DNA from: Parasaccharibacter apium
Lineage (GTDB): Bacteria; Pseudomonadota; Alphaproteobacteria; Acetobacterales; Acetobacteraceae
Direction: 5' to 3'
Length of the DNA: 64,000 nucleotides
Assembly: GCF_002592045.1 (NCBI RefSeq)
Contig: NZ_MEJG01000004.1
Location: forward strand, 1-64,000
Shown: positions 55,524 to 64,000 of the stretch, piece by piece
Numbering within the stretch: position 1 is the first letter of the stretch
Layout: the number at the start of each line of letters is the position of its first letter
Notes under the pieces: generated by a model
The model's input: only the letters and a program-made list of their open reading frames with translations
Told to the model about the DNA's origin: nothing
Databases searched by the model: none
Translations under genes and position numbers: made by a program

Positions 55524-56570
55524 TCAACCTCGGTTTGGATGAAGCCGCCTCTCACGTTCTTGCAAAGCTGTAACAGCCTGCTCAACCAAAGTCGCAATAA
55601 TATCAGCAACGGGGCGTATTTCCTTAACCATCCCGACAGATTGACCTGCCATCATCGAGCCATTTTCGACATCGCCTTCAATCACAGCGCGGCGTAATGC
55701 CCCAGCCCAGAAATGCTCTATCTCTAATTGTGCGGCTTCGCGCTCAATCTGACCTTTACGGAAACGCTCGATCACATCAGCCTGATGAGCCATAAAATGA
55801 CGTGTCGCCGCATTAGCCAAGCCCCGCACCGGTATAACAGGGAAACGCTCATCCAACTGCACAGACATCACAGCATCACGCGCATTACCACGCTGAAAGG
55901 CCTGTTTAAAACGCTCATGGGCAATACTCTCTTGCGATGCCGCAAAAATCGTCCCAAATTGGCCGCCAGCCGCCCCTTGCTCCAGGTACGAAAGAACCGC
56001 ATCCCCGCGCCCCAATCCACCAGCAACAAAAATTGGCACCTCGGTGATATTCGGTAATATCTCTTGAGCAAGAACATTCAGCGAGACAGGGCCAACATGC
56101 CCCCCTGCTTCAGACCCTTCAATCACCAGAGCCTCAATCCCCAGCTTGACCAAGCGTTTCCCCAAGGCCAAAGCCGGCGCAAAACCTATAGCCCGTGCCC
56201 CACCATCACGCACACGGCGGATTGTTGCCCCACTTGGCACCCCGCCTGCCAATACAACGTGACTAACCTTGTGGGCCAAGCACACATCCACCAACGCATC
56301 CAACTTCGGATGCATCGTGATGAGATTCACACCAAATGGTTTATCCGTTAGCGCCTGAGTAGCGACAACCTCTTCTTCCAAACGCTCCGGCTCCATCGCC
56401 CCACAGGCAATTACGCCAAAGCCCCCCGCGTTGGAAATGGCAGAAACCAAATTCCGCTCACTTACCCACGACATCGCTCCACCAAGGATAGCGTAGCGAC
56501 TTCCTAAAAAATCGCACCCTGGCTTCCAGAGCTGGTCTAACGTCGCACGTGCCTTCATCTCTTCACTCAT
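55524..56570 (-). CDS. Nitronate monooxygenase family protein
   Basis: A flavin (FMN) TIM-barrel protein of the nitronate monooxygenase/2-nitropropane dioxygenase family, recognised by GGAMSWVSE near the start, GGVPSGATIRRV, EGSEAGGHVG and VAGGLGRGDAV. Such enzymes detoxify alkyl nitronates, and some are FabK-like or other flavoenzymes. It overlaps lysC by 4 bases. Function beyond the family is not certain; fabI already supplies enoyl reductase activity. Confidence 0.88.
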   Translation of the reverse strand: MSEEMKARATLDQLWKPGCDFLGSRYAILGGAMSWVSERNLVSAISNAGGFGVIACGAMEPERLEEEVVATQALTDKPFGVNLITMHPKLDALVDVCLAHKVSHVVLAGGVPSGATIRRVRDGGARAIGFAPALALGKRLVKLGIEALVIEGSEAGGHVGPVSLNVLAQEILPNITEVPIFVAGGLGRGDAVLSYLEQGAAGGQFGTIFAASQESIAHERFKQAFQRGNARDAVMSVQLDERFPVIPVRGLANAATRHFMAHQADVIERFRKGQIEREAAQLEIEHFWAGALRRAVIEGDVENGSMMAGQSVGMVKEIRPVADIIATLVEQAVTALQERERRLHPNRG

Positions 56571-57877
56571 GCCTGTACTCCATCAGGCGCATCCAACCCA
56601 TAAGCTGTGTGCAACGCACGCATGGCCAGCTCCATATATTCTGCATCAATGAGAACAGAAATCTTAATTTCACTCGTAGAAATCACCTGAATATTAATCC
56701 CTTTCTCCGCCAATGTACGGAACATCGTCGTCGCCACCCCCGTATTGGAGCGCATGCCTACGCCAACCACACTAATTTTAGCAACATTATGAGACGCACT
56801 TAATGCCCCATAACCAATATCTGCCCGCATTTCCTCTAAAATCTGGCTAGCCCGAGCAGCATCCCCTTTCCCTACGGTAAAGGTCATATTCGTGCTACGA
56901 TCCGCCCCAATGCTCTGGACGATCATATCTATATTCAAACCTGCTGCCGATAAAGGACCAAAAATTCGCGCAGCGATGCCGGGTTCATCTGGCACTTGCC
57001 GAATGGTAATTTTCGCATCATCCATAGAATAAGCGATCCCGGTAACCAGCTTTTTTTCCACGCTTTCGTCCTCATCTACAACTATCGTCCCGCTCTTATC
57101 ATCTGTTTCGACAAAAGAGGACAGAACGCGCACATGCACCTTCTCGCGCATGGCAAGCCCAACGCTGCGCGTTTGCAACACCTTAGCCCCAACGGAGGCA
57201 AGTTCTAACATTTCCTCATAGGTAATACGCTCTAACCGACGCGCTTGCTTCACAATACGCGGGTCTGTCGTATAAATCCCATCCACATCAGTATAAATAT
57301 CACACTGATCCGCCTTAATCGCCGCAGCTACAGCAACAGCGGATGTATCAGACCCACCACGGCCTAATGTGGCAATACGCCCATGTACATCCACCCCTTG
57401 AAAGCCAGCGATAACTGGCACTACGCCTTTATCCATACACGCACGTAAAGCCCACCCCTCTACCCCTTCGATAGCGGCACAACCGTGTGATTCATCTGTC
57501 CGTAACGGGATTTGCCACCCCTGAAAGGACCGTGCTGGCACCCCAATCGCCTCCAAAGCAATGGCTAACAAACCACTCGTCACTTGTTCACCAGTCGCTA
57601 CCACAGCGTCATATTCAGCAGGATTAGCCTGCGGGTCGAGGTCGCGGCAATAGTGCACCATTTGGTTCGTCACACCCGACATTGCCGAGACAACCACAGC
57701 CACACGCTGCCCACGCGCACGCTCTTTTTTGACTTTCTCTGCCACAATGCGGATACGCTCTAGGTCTTTAACGGACGTACCGCCAAACTTCATTACGACT
57801 GTACGCGCAGCACCCTGAAAAGGCAAAACATCATCAACGGACTGTGCTGTATTATCTGAACAGTCGAGCATGGACAT
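56567..57877 (-). CDS. lysC: Aspartate kinase
   Basis: The first enzyme of the aspartate family (Lys, Met, Thr, DAP). The kinase signature VMKFGGTSV and GGSDTSAVAVAAA are present, and the C-terminal half holds two ACT domains for feedback control (ITIRQVPDEPGIAARIF, ISVVGVGMRSNTGVA). The 436-aa length reflects an extended start; a second ATG lies two codons in. It is divergent from ubiG and overlaps the nitronate monooxygenase gene. Confidence 0.94.
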   Translation of the reverse strand: MSMLDCSDNTAQSVDDVLPFQGAARTVVMKFGGTSVKDLERIRIVAEKVKKERARGQRVAVVVSAMSGVTNQMVHYCRDLDPQANPAEYDAVVATGEQVTSGLLAIALEAIGVPARSFQGWQIPLRTDESHGCAAIEGVEGWALRACMDKGVVPVIAGFQGVDVHGRIATLGRGGSDTSAVAVAAAIKADQCDIYTDVDGIYTTDPRIVKQARRLERITYEEMLELASVGAKVLQTRSVGLAMREKVHVRVLSSFVETDDKSGTIVVDEDESVEKKLVTGIAYSMDDAKITIRQVPDEPGIAARIFGPLSAAGLNIDMIVQSIGADRSTNMTFTVGKGDAARASQILEEMRADIGYGALSASHNVAKISVVGVGMRSNTGVATTMFRTLAEKGINIQVISTSEIKISVLIDAEYMELAMRALHTAYGLDAPDGVQA

Positions 57878-58002
57878 CTGAGAGGCGGCTCCAACACTAG
57901 GGCTATCGTTGCATAAATATCTGCCTCACATAGCTCTCCTGCCCTTTTCCGTCTAGCCACAACATGGCAGAAAAGCATCTCGACTCTTGGAGAGGTGCCA
58001 AA

Positions 58003-58764
58003 ATGCCCATTTCATCACCATTACACGAACACTCTCACACGCACACCTCGTCCGTTGTGGAGGATGAAATTAACCAGTTCGCAACATTAGCTGCACAATG
58101 GTGGGACCCTAAAGGGCCTATGGCCCCCCTCCATGCTATGAATCCGCTGCGGACCTCATGGGTTTTCAAGCGTCTCCCCTCCGCCTTATTCTCCCAAGCG
58201 GCACCACCCAGCCTCCTAGATATTGGCTGCGGCGCGGGGATCGCTTGTGAACGCTTTGCAAGCCTAGGCTTTAACACATTGGGGGTTGATGCCAGCCAAG
58301 AGGGCATTAAAGCCGCCCAAGCCCATTTGGAGCGTTACCCTTTACCCCCTCATGCAGCCCCTCTCCATTACATATGCGGCACAGCAGAAGCATTATTGGA
58401 GGAAGGACGGCAATTTGATGTTATCTCCGCTTTGGAGGTCATCGAGCATGTACGGGACCCGCAAGAGTTCCTCTCCACACTTGTAAGCCTGACAAAACCC
58501 GGCGGGTATATTGCCATCTCGACCATGGATCGCAGCATCCGCTCCTTCCTCATGGCGAAATTGGGAGCGGAATATCTGCTGCGCCTTCTGCCCATCGGCA
58601 CCCATGATTGGAAGAAGTTTATCCGCCCAGCGGAGTTAGACCAAATGGCACGCCGAGCAGGCCTGCGGCTTTTAGACCTCAAAGGCCTTAGCTATAGGCC
58701 ACCTCATTGGTGCGAGAGCCATGATACGAGCGTGAATTACATCGCTCTTTTCCAAAAAGCCTAA
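58003..58764 (+). CDS. ubiG: Ubiquinone biosynthesis O-methyltransferase
   Basis: UbiG does both O-methylations in ubiquinone synthesis. It has the SAM motif LLDIGCGAG (about 71-79), the NQFATLAAQWWDPKGPMAPLHAMN N-terminal family block in part, and the LEVIEHVRDP segment. I start at 58003 because GGAGAGG precedes it by 7-8 bases; the frame is open back to 57964. The 253-aa length is normal. It is divergent from lysC and ends with a terminator. Confidence 0.93.
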   Translation: MPISSPLHEHSHTHTSSVVEDEINQFATLAAQWWDPKGPMAPLHAMNPLRTSWVFKRLPSALFSQAAPPSLLDIGCGAGIACERFASLGFNTLGVDASQEGIKAAQAHLERYPLPPHAAPLHYICGTAEALLEEGRQFDVISALEVIEHVRDPQEFLSTLVSLTKPGGYIAISTMDRSIRSFLMAKLGAEYLLRLLPIGTHDWKKFIRPAELDQMARRAGLRLLDLKGLSYRPPHWCESHDTSVNYIALFQKA

Positions 58765-58780
58765 CATTTTAGCAAAAAGA

Positions 58781-58810
58781 AAAGGCACCTCTTTACAAGG
58801 TGCCTTTCTT
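58781..58810. terminator. Rho-independent terminator shared by ubiG and the lactonase gene
   Basis: AAAGGCACCT (58781-58790) pairs with AGGTGCCTTT (58798-58807), with an A run on the left and T-rich right end. It lies between the convergent stops of ubiG and the lactonase-family gene, so it can work in both directions. Confidence 0.85.
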
Positions 58811-58836
58811 CCAGAAAACCTTACCTTATAGCGAGC

Positions 58837-60078
58837 TTAGGAATCCGCCACCATGAAGGCAAAGGTGGTTGGGCTGCCCACAGCGGTAAAGTGATTGGTA
58901 AAGACAGGCTTGCCCGTCTCCCGATCCACACGGAAGGCCGTCACAGAATCAGACCGCTGGTTCGCACAGAAGAGGAAGGTCCCGCTGGGGTCGAACATCA
59001 TCGCGCGGCCATAATCGGCATGCATCCAGACCTCATCCTCCAGCGTCAATGTGCCATCAATCCCTACAGAGAAGACCGCTAGAGAATCACCAAGACGGTT
59101 AGAGACATAAACAAAGCGGCCGCTCTCTGCGATCAAGATCTCAGCAGCGAGCGTGGAGCCACGGAAGTGAGATGTGACCGTGCTGACAGATTGGATCTGC
59201 GTAATTTCCCCCGTTTGCGGATCGAATTTGGAGACCACAACCTTAGAGTTCTGCTCACACAGATTATACAGCACACGCCCCGTATGATCGAACACAAAGT
59301 GACGCGGTGCAGAGCCTGGCTCCATCTCGTAGAACGGCTTTTTCGCAGGGATCAACTTGCCTGTATGGAGGTCCAACCGCCAGACATAAACGCGATCCAA
59401 CCCAGCATCATCCACCAATACAAATGTGCCGCTAGGGTCTGTGGCGACCATATGCGGATGCGCACCGGAGTGATCGGACACAGCGAAATTACCCTCTGGG
59501 TTATCAGCTGCACGCTCTGGCTGTTTAGGGCCAGAATTATGCACAACATCCGTTGCCTTACCCAAAGACCCATCAGCATGGATAGGCAGGACAGACACGC
59601 TACCGCCCATATAATTAGCAACGAGCAGATATTTGCCTGAAGGATGAACACTTAGATGCGCAGGCACTGCCCCGCCAGAGCTTACCGTGTTCAGCTTAGC
59701 CAGTGTCCCATTGCGCGTATCAACCGAGAATGCCGTGACAGAGCCACTACCGGCTTTATCAAAATCATTAACCTCACTCAGCGCGTACAGGAACTTCCGG
59801 TTCCGGCTTAATGTGATGAAGGATGGACTTGGGATATCCATAAAGGTTGTAATCGGCGTTAAAAACCCCGTATCACGGTCCATCTCGAAAAGGGCAATCC
59901 CCTTGCCATAACCCGTCACACCCGGCGGTCCGTGCTCCGTATAACCACCAACGAAACACAAAATACGCGGCTGTTGTGCTTGCTCGGCTTTAACACTACG
60001 CAAGGGTGACAGGGCTGTCGCAGCCCCTAGCCCAGCAAGCCCTAGAGCGAATTGACGCCGGGAAAAACTCTGTGACAT
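58837..60078 (-). CDS. Lactonase-family beta-propeller protein, secreted
   Basis: A seven-bladed beta-propeller of the lactonase (YbhE/Pgl-like) family, with CFVGGYTEH, HPSGKYLLVANYMGGSV, DHSGAHPHM and FDPSGTFLFCANQRSDSV repeats. A twin-arginine signal precedes it (SRRQFALGLAG), pointing to periplasmic location. Some members act on 6-phosphogluconolactone, but an exported one probably acts on another sugar lactone, for example gluconolactone made by the glucose dehydrogenase. The ATG at 60078 is chosen over a GTG at 60105. Confidence 0.85.
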   Translation of the reverse strand: MSQSFSRRQFALGLAGLGAATALSPLRSVKAEQAQQPRILCFVGGYTEHGPPGVTGYGKGIALFEMDRDTGFLTPITTFMDIPSPSFITLSRNRKFLYALSEVNDFDKAGSGSVTAFSVDTRNGTLAKLNTVSSGGAVPAHLSVHPSGKYLLVANYMGGSVSVLPIHADGSLGKATDVVHNSGPKQPERAADNPEGNFAVSDHSGAHPHMVATDPSGTFVLVDDAGLDRVYVWRLDLHTGKLIPAKKPFYEMEPGSAPRHFVFDHTGRVLYNLCEQNSKVVVSKFDPQTGEITQIQSVSTVTSHFRGSTLAAEILIAESGRFVYVSNRLGDSLAVFSVGIDGTLTLEDEVWMHADYGRAMMFDPSGTFLFCANQRSDSVTAFRVDRETGKPVFTNHFTAVGSPTTFAFMVADS

Positions 60079-60115
60079 GACGTATCTACTCTCCTTCAAC
60101 TGCACCCCATGGCCA

Positions 60116-60142
60116 AGAAAATAAAATAAAATTTTATTTTCT
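60116..60142. repeat. Perfect AT-only palindrome
   Basis: AGAAAATAAAAT (60116-60127) and ATTTTATTTTCT (60131-60142) are perfectly inverted around AAA. It sits between the lactonase start (60078) and the DUF2147 stop (60183). Thermally weak; may be a terminator-like or DNA-binding site. Confidence 0.5.
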
Positions 60143-60182
60143 GCCGATTCACTCCACCCCTACAAGAAAAAAGACCTTAACA

Positions 60183-60668
60183 CTAGCCACCTTTCTGCAT
60201 ACGACATTGCGCACCAATAGCAGGGGAGTCTATGCGGCTCCATGTCTGGGTTTGGCCAAAAATACTTAGCCCCATATAGCCGCGTAATTTCAACGTCCCA
60301 TCTTTTGCTAACCACATACTCGCCTGATACCGGCTCCCTGTCCGTGGGTTAAGCACTGTCCCATGCCAATGACCATTCTTACGGGGAAGCATATCACTGA
60401 TGATTTCCATCCCACATTCCGAGCGGCCCGCATAATCCTTCTCTGGCTCGGCTTCGGTATAATCCATCCCGACCAGATAGCCGCATAATTTAGCAGCATC
60501 ATTTTGGCATGATTGTATAAGAAAGATACCATCCTTCTCCTTGACCAACCATGTACCAGCCAAAGGCGATGATGCCGCATAGGCGGATGAAAAGGCTGCC
60601 ATGACCAGCCCCCCAACAACGCCCATCAAACCTGCATGAAAGATGTTAGGAGCGGCCCAAAAGCGCAT
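60183..60668 (-). CDS. DUF2147 domain protein, secreted
   Basis: A small periplasmic protein with a signal peptide (hydrophobic core GVVGGLVMAAF, cleavage after SSAYA) and a DUF2147 domain: AGTWLVKEKDGIFLIQSC, LCGYLVGM, GTVLNPRTGSRYQASMWL and LRGYMGLSIFGQTQTW. DUF2147 proteins are beta-rich and of unknown function. I start at the ATG at 60668, overlapping grxC by 23 bases; a later ATG at 60626 is possible. Confidence 0.85.
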   Translation of the reverse strand: MRFWAAPNIFHAGLMGVVGGLVMAAFSSAYAASSPLAGTWLVKEKDGIFLIQSCQNDAAKLCGYLVGMDYTEAEPEKDYAGRSECGMEIISDMLPRKNGHWHGTVLNPRTGSRYQASMWLAKDGTLKLRGYMGLSIFGQTQTWSRIDSPAIGAQCRMQKGG

Positions 60669-60906
60669 CCAACTGGCCCGCTTTCTCCAACTGCATAAGC
60701 TCACTGCACCCTCCTATGGCTTTCCCATCAATAAAAATCTGTGGAACAGTTGTCTTCCCACCAGAACGCTCCTGCGCCTTTTCGCGCTCGGCAGAGCCAC
60801 GAGGGGCGTGGATTTCCTCAAAAGGCACATCCTTCGCTTGGAGCAGCGTAATCGCGCGCACGCAATAAGGACAACCTGGTTGCGTATAAATCTCGATCTT
60901 TGGCAT
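60646..60906 (-). CDS. grxC: Glutaredoxin 3
   Basis: An 86-aa dithiol glutaredoxin with active site CPYC (Cys12, Cys15) and the TVPQIFIDGKAIGG cis-proline/glutathione motif. It reduces disulfides, including ribonucleotide reductase, with glutathione made by GshA (gshA is in this window). It follows comF by 18 bases and overlaps the DUF2147 gene. Confidence 0.94.
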   Translation of the reverse strand: MPKIEIYTQPGCPYCVRAITLLQAKDVPFEEIHAPRGSAEREKAQERSGGKTTVPQIFIDGKAIGGCSELMQLEKAGQLDALLGRS

Positions 60907-60924
60907 TACAAAATTCCTTCCCTC

Positions 60925-61695
60925 TCAAAGTAACGTTACCCGTGCCGCCACTAGAATATCTACCGAAACACAGCCAATCTCAAGCAATGCTTTTGCACAA
61001 CTCCCCAATGTTGCACCTGTCGTCAAAATATCATCCACCAAAATGACAGACCGCCCCTGTAGGAACTCAGAATGCCGCGGATTCACCGTCATGGCCCCTG
61101 CTAATTGGTGATGCCTCCCATGCCGTGATAGATGAGCTAACGCCTCCGTACGGAACTGCCGTTTTAGCCCATTAGGGCAATGGGCCAGCCCCTGTTTACG
61201 CGCAATGACGCGCGATATTAAAGCGGCTTGATTATAACCACGCGTCCATAAACGCCAACGATGGACTGGAACAGGCACAAGTACCGTATCTGGCTTTAAA
61301 ATGTCCGCCCCAGCAGTGGTCATAAACCGTGCTAATGTTGCAGCATGTTCGGTTTTACTGCCATATTTTAAGCCCATAATGAGCTGACGCGCTTGGCCTT
61401 CATATAAAAAGGCAGACCGGCCTTTCCGCCATAAAGGCGGGCGTATTTCGCACGTCTCACACAGCCACCCGCGCTCTGCCACCTCATCTTGGGTAAGAGG
61501 CAAAGCGCATACATCACAAAAGGGCGGATGCACAAAACGGAGCGCATTAAAACACGCCCCGCACACACCTTCACTACCGGGTGCGATTTCACAACCACAA
61601 GATAGACAACTGGGCGGGAGGAGCCAATCCAGAACATTACGCCCGCATTGCCGTCCCCAGCGGGCTAAACCCGCCGGTACATCCCCCTCCCACAT
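60925..61695 (-). CDS. comF: ComF family phosphoribosyltransferase-like protein
   Basis: A type I phosphoribosyltransferase-fold protein with two cysteine clusters at the N-terminus (Cys30, Cys33, Cys45, Cys48; Cys60, Cys63, Cys79, Cys82), probably binding zinc, and the PRPP motif ILVDDILTTGAT near the C-terminus. ComF proteins take part in natural DNA uptake in some bacteria; here the role is unproven. The comF-grxC pair is common in alphaproteobacteria. It begins 11 bases after the pgm stop. Confidence 0.88.
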   Translation of the reverse strand: MWEGDVPAGLARWGRQCGRNVLDWLLPPSCLSCGCEIAPGSEGVCGACFNALRFVHPPFCDVCALPLTQDEVAERGWLCETCEIRPPLWRKGRSAFLYEGQARQLIMGLKYGSKTEHAATLARFMTTAGADILKPDTVLVPVPVHRWRLWTRGYNQAALISRVIARKQGLAHCPNGLKRQFRTEALAHLSRHGRHHQLAGAMTVNPRHSEFLQGRSVILVDDILTTGATLGSCAKALLEIGCVSVDILVAARVTLL

Positions 61696-61706
61696 CAGTT
61701 TAAAGC

Positions 61707-63116
61707 TTAATGACCAGCGGCCGCCGCATCAAAATCCGGGGCTTGCAGGCCAGACGCCTCTAATTGCGCGGTAAAAGCTGCTTTAAGCCGCGCTAACCCC
61801 TCATGAGTGCGTGCCTCAATCCGCCCGACTAGCACTGCCTGCGTGTTAGAGGCCCGCAAGAGCCACCAGCCATCATCCGTGTTCACCCGCACACCATCTA
61901 CGGAGGAGACATCGGCCCCTTCCTTCTCCAGACGGGAGGCGACCTCTTTGATAACATCAAACTTTCTGAGGTCATCACAGGGGAAGCGCAGCTCTGGCGT
62001 ATTGACCATCTGCGGCAAGCCCTCACGCATCTCCGCTAATGTACCGGAGAGACGGGCAACAATACCAAGCACGCGGATAGCCCCGTAAAGAGCATCATCA
62101 AAACCGTACCATTTATCTGCAAAGAAAATATGGCCCGACATTTCCCCTGCCAAAGGTGAGGACGTCTCCGCCATTTTACTTTTGATGAGCGAATGACCCG
62201 TCCGCCACATGAGCGGTTTACCGCCGGCTTTGCCGACTTCATCAAAAAGAACCTGGCTCGCCTTCACATCAGCGATGATGGTCGCACCGGGATGCTTCTT
62301 CAGCACATCACGCGCTAAGAGAACGAGGATTTGATCGCCCCAGAGAATCTCTCCCTTACCATCCACAACGCCTACGCGGTCCGCATCGCCATCAAAAGCG
62401 ATACCAACATCGGCCTTACGTGCCCGTACCTCTTTGATGAGATCCTGTAAATTGCCTTCCACAGTAGGGTCAGGATGATGATTGGGGAATGTCCCATCAA
62501 TCTCTGGATATAGAATCGTATGCTCACCGGGGAGTTTCTTAATCAGACGAGTGAGGACCTCCCCCGCGGCGGAATTACCATTATCCCACACTACCTTGAG
62601 CGGCCTCTCGCCGTCATAATCCTCAAGAAGGCGGGCAATATAGGCTTCGAAAGGGTCAATGGTCTCAACGCGACCTTCAGCCTTAGGCACAACATCGCCT
62701 TGCGCGGCCAAACGCCCAACCTCGCGAATCTGCTCACCAAAGAAGGGCTTGCCCTTCATCATCATCTTAAAGCCATTATGATCCGGCGGATTATGGCTTC
62801 CTGTAACCATAATCGCCCCATCAGATTGCCCCGTAACGGCCGCATAATAGAGCATCGGTGTTGGACCACGGCCTACACGCCGCACTGTCACGCCAGAATC
62901 CACAGCCCCACGGACCAAGGCTTCTTCTAAAGACGGTGAGGAGAGACGGCCATCATAACCAACCGTCACCACATGCCCGCCATTACGGCGAATCATGCTC
63001 GCAAAGACGCGCCCTAGAGCATAGGCATCTTCGGGGTGGAGGGTTTTACCTACAATGCCACGGATATCATATTCACGCAGGCTTGTTGGCTCAAAATCAT
63101 GTTTAAACGCACTCAT
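61707..63116 (-). CDS. Phosphomannomutase/phosphoglucomutase
   Basis: A bifunctional hexose phosphate mutase of the AlgC/ManB type. The phosphoserine is Ser107 in TGSHNP, the magnesium loop is DGDADR (242-247) and the sugar loop is GEMSGH. It makes glucose-1-P or mannose-1-P for sugar-nucleotide and polysaccharide synthesis and is 15 bases from galU, which uses glucose-1-P. The 469-aa length is normal. Confidence 0.93.
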   Translation of the reverse strand: MSAFKHDFEPTSLREYDIRGIVGKTLHPEDAYALGRVFASMIRRNGGHVVTVGYDGRLSSPSLEEALVRGAVDSGVTVRRVGRGPTPMLYYAAVTGQSDGAIMVTGSHNPPDHNGFKMMMKGKPFFGEQIREVGRLAAQGDVVPKAEGRVETIDPFEAYIARLLEDYDGERPLKVVWDNGNSAAGEVLTRLIKKLPGEHTILYPEIDGTFPNHHPDPTVEGNLQDLIKEVRARKADVGIAFDGDADRVGVVDGKGEILWGDQILVLLARDVLKKHPGATIIADVKASQVLFDEVGKAGGKPLMWRTGHSLIKSKMAETSSPLAGEMSGHIFFADKWYGFDDALYGAIRVLGIVARLSGTLAEMREGLPQMVNTPELRFPCDDLRKFDVIKEVASRLEKEGADVSSVDGVRVNTDDGWWLLRASNTQAVLVGRIEARTHEGLARLKAAFTAQLEASGLQAPDFDAAAAGH

Positions 63117-63131
63117 ATTACGGCTTGCCCC

Positions 63132-64000
63132 TCACACATATTTCTTTAAGAAAGCGCGGACATCATCAGCAAGATCGTCGCGTTCCAATGCCATGGCGAC
63201 TTGAGCCTCCAAAAAGCCGAGCTTGCTCCCACAATCAAAACGCGTCCCTTCGTAGCGTAACCCGTGGAAGGGTACCTTACCGATCATCTCCGCCATAGCG
63301 TCCGTTAGTTGGACCTCTCCTCCTACGCCCGTTTTTAACGCAGAGAGCGGTTTCAACACATCCGCTGTAAGAACATAACGGCCAATAATCGCGAGGTTCG
63401 AGGGGGCATCCTCCGGGGCGGGCTTCTCAACAAGGCCGGTGACTTCCACCTTCTGCCCATCATCCTTACCAATCTTAAGGACACCGTAGCGGTCTGTCCA
63501 TTCGTGAGGGACCTCATTTACGGCAACAACATTACCGCCTGTTTGATGGTACACATCAGCCAATTGCGCTACACAACTGCGCTTCCCATGGACGATATCA
63601 TCGGGAAGAAGGATGGCAAAAGGGTCGTTACCAATAAAGTTGCGCGCACACCAAATCGCATGACCCAACCCAAGCGGATTTTGCTGCCGCACAGCCACGA
63701 GTGACCCCGCCTCCACGCTGCTGCTCTCCAACGCTTTCATAGCGGATGTTTTGTTGCGAGCCTGCAGAGTAGATTCAAGCTCATAAGCAATGTCAAAATA
63801 ATCAATCAAATTATCTTTGCCACGCGCCGTGACGAGACAGAACTCCTCAATCCCTGCGGCACGCGCCTCATCAATCGCATACTGAATCAAAGGCATATCC
63901 ACAACAGGGAGCATCTCTTTCGGCATAGCCTTTGTGGCAGGGAGAAAGCGCGTCCCTAAACCAGCAACAGGCAAAACGGCTTTTTTCAATGGCTTAATCA
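63132..64000 (-). CDS. galU: UTP-glucose-1-phosphate uridylyltransferase (start just outside window)
   Basis: GalU makes UDP-glucose. The nucleotide motif AGLGTRFLPATKAMPKEMLP and PLIQYAIDEA are clear. A TTG at 63989 could serve as start, but the frame continues upstream as I-K-P-L-K-K with the bases TG at 63999-64000, so the real start is very likely an ATG whose first base lies at 64001. I therefore treat it as a partial gene missing one base. It heads galU-pgm-comF-grxC. Confidence 0.93.
   Translation of the reverse strand, partial: IKPLKKAVLPVAGLGTRFLPATKAMPKEMLPVVDMPLIQYAIDEARAAGIEEFCLVTARGKDNLIDYFDIAYELESTLQARNKTSAMKALESSSVEAGSLVAVRQQNPLGLGHAIWCARNFIGNDPFAILLPDDIVHGKRSCVAQLADVYHQTGGNVVAVNEVPHEWTDRYGVLKIGKDDGQKVEVTGLVEKPAPEDAPSNLAIIGRYVLTADVLKPLSALKTGVGGEVQLTDAMAEMIGKVPFHGLRYEGTRFDCGSKLGFLEAQVAMALERDDLADDVRAFLKKYV

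Noticed and set aside
55524-56570. FabK-type enoyl reductase
   Set aside because: The overall motifs fit nitronate monooxygenases and fabI is already present in this window; not formally excluded.
1-64000. Prophage, insertion sequence or CRISPR
   Set aside because: No transposase, integrase, phage structural gene or regularly spaced repeats were seen, and gene content is uniformly core-like.

Overview
This looks like a chromosomal segment from an acetic acid bacterium (Acetobacteraceae, Alphaproteobacteria). The evidence is a membrane PQQ-glucose-dehydrogenase-type C-terminus at the left edge, alphaproteobacterial gene orders (ubiA-rsmE-gshA; mltB/dacA-tmk-holB-metG-tatD-MBL hydrolase; rodZ-ispG-hisS-prfA with prmC and a DUF4167 gene; comF-grxC), a plant-type GshA, and several short proteins of a style I associate with acetic acid bacteria. 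Base composition looks like low-to-mid fifties G+C by eye. The Bombella/Saccharibacter branch is my guess only. I see no prophage, insertion sequence, CRISPR array, rRNA or plasmid module. Coding density is very high and no stretch above about 300 bases lacks a gene.

Layout. 1-4.1 kb: partial gcd, a small hypothetical, pyrE and murI, and the polyprenyl diphosphate synthase. 4.2-7.4 kb: nrdA-nrdB with an NrdR box upstream. 7.4-9.4 kb: fabI-aroC. 9.5-12.7 kb: the lipid A/LPS cluster waaA-lpxK-acyltransferase. 12.9-18.6 kb: a hypothetical, an LpoA-like lipoprotein divergent from rsmI, lolA, gshA, rsmE. 18.6-22.4 kb: ubiA and two MFS transporters. 22.5-25.9 kb: yfgM-like, bamB, der. 26-31.8 kb: pyrC, then a tightly overlapping run tlpA-like, N-formylglutamate amidohydrolase family, aroE, coaE, dnaQ, GT9. 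31.8-33.5 kb: argH and a tiny LptM-like lipoprotein. 33.5-40.6 kb: mltB, dacA, tmk, holB, metG, tatD, MBL hydrolase. 40.7-43.8 kb: DedA, an ATP-grasp enzyme, MlaD and uppP. 43.9-48.4 kb: two tandem amino-acid permeases and an MscS channel. 48.4-55.5 kb: tRNA-Met(CAU) and the release-factor/hisS/ispG/rodZ group. 55.5-58.8 kb: lysC with a nitronate-monooxygenase-like gene, and ubiG. 58.8-64 kb: lactonase, DUF2147, grxC, comF, pgm, galU.

Function. Most genes are housekeeping: pyrimidine, glutathione, quinone, shikimate, isoprenoid and deoxyribonucleotide synthesis, and translation. There is an unusually dense set of envelope genes covering lipid A-Kdo, lipoprotein transport, peptidoglycan trimming, the undecaprenyl cycle and sugar nucleotides. 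Many neighbours overlap by 1-4 bases, so large translationally coupled operons are likely. The most interesting pieces are the DedA/ATP-grasp pair in an envelope island, the cone-less class I RNR under a clear NrdR box, forced divergent overlaps at rsmI and argH, and several intergenic inverted repeats placed where regulation would act.
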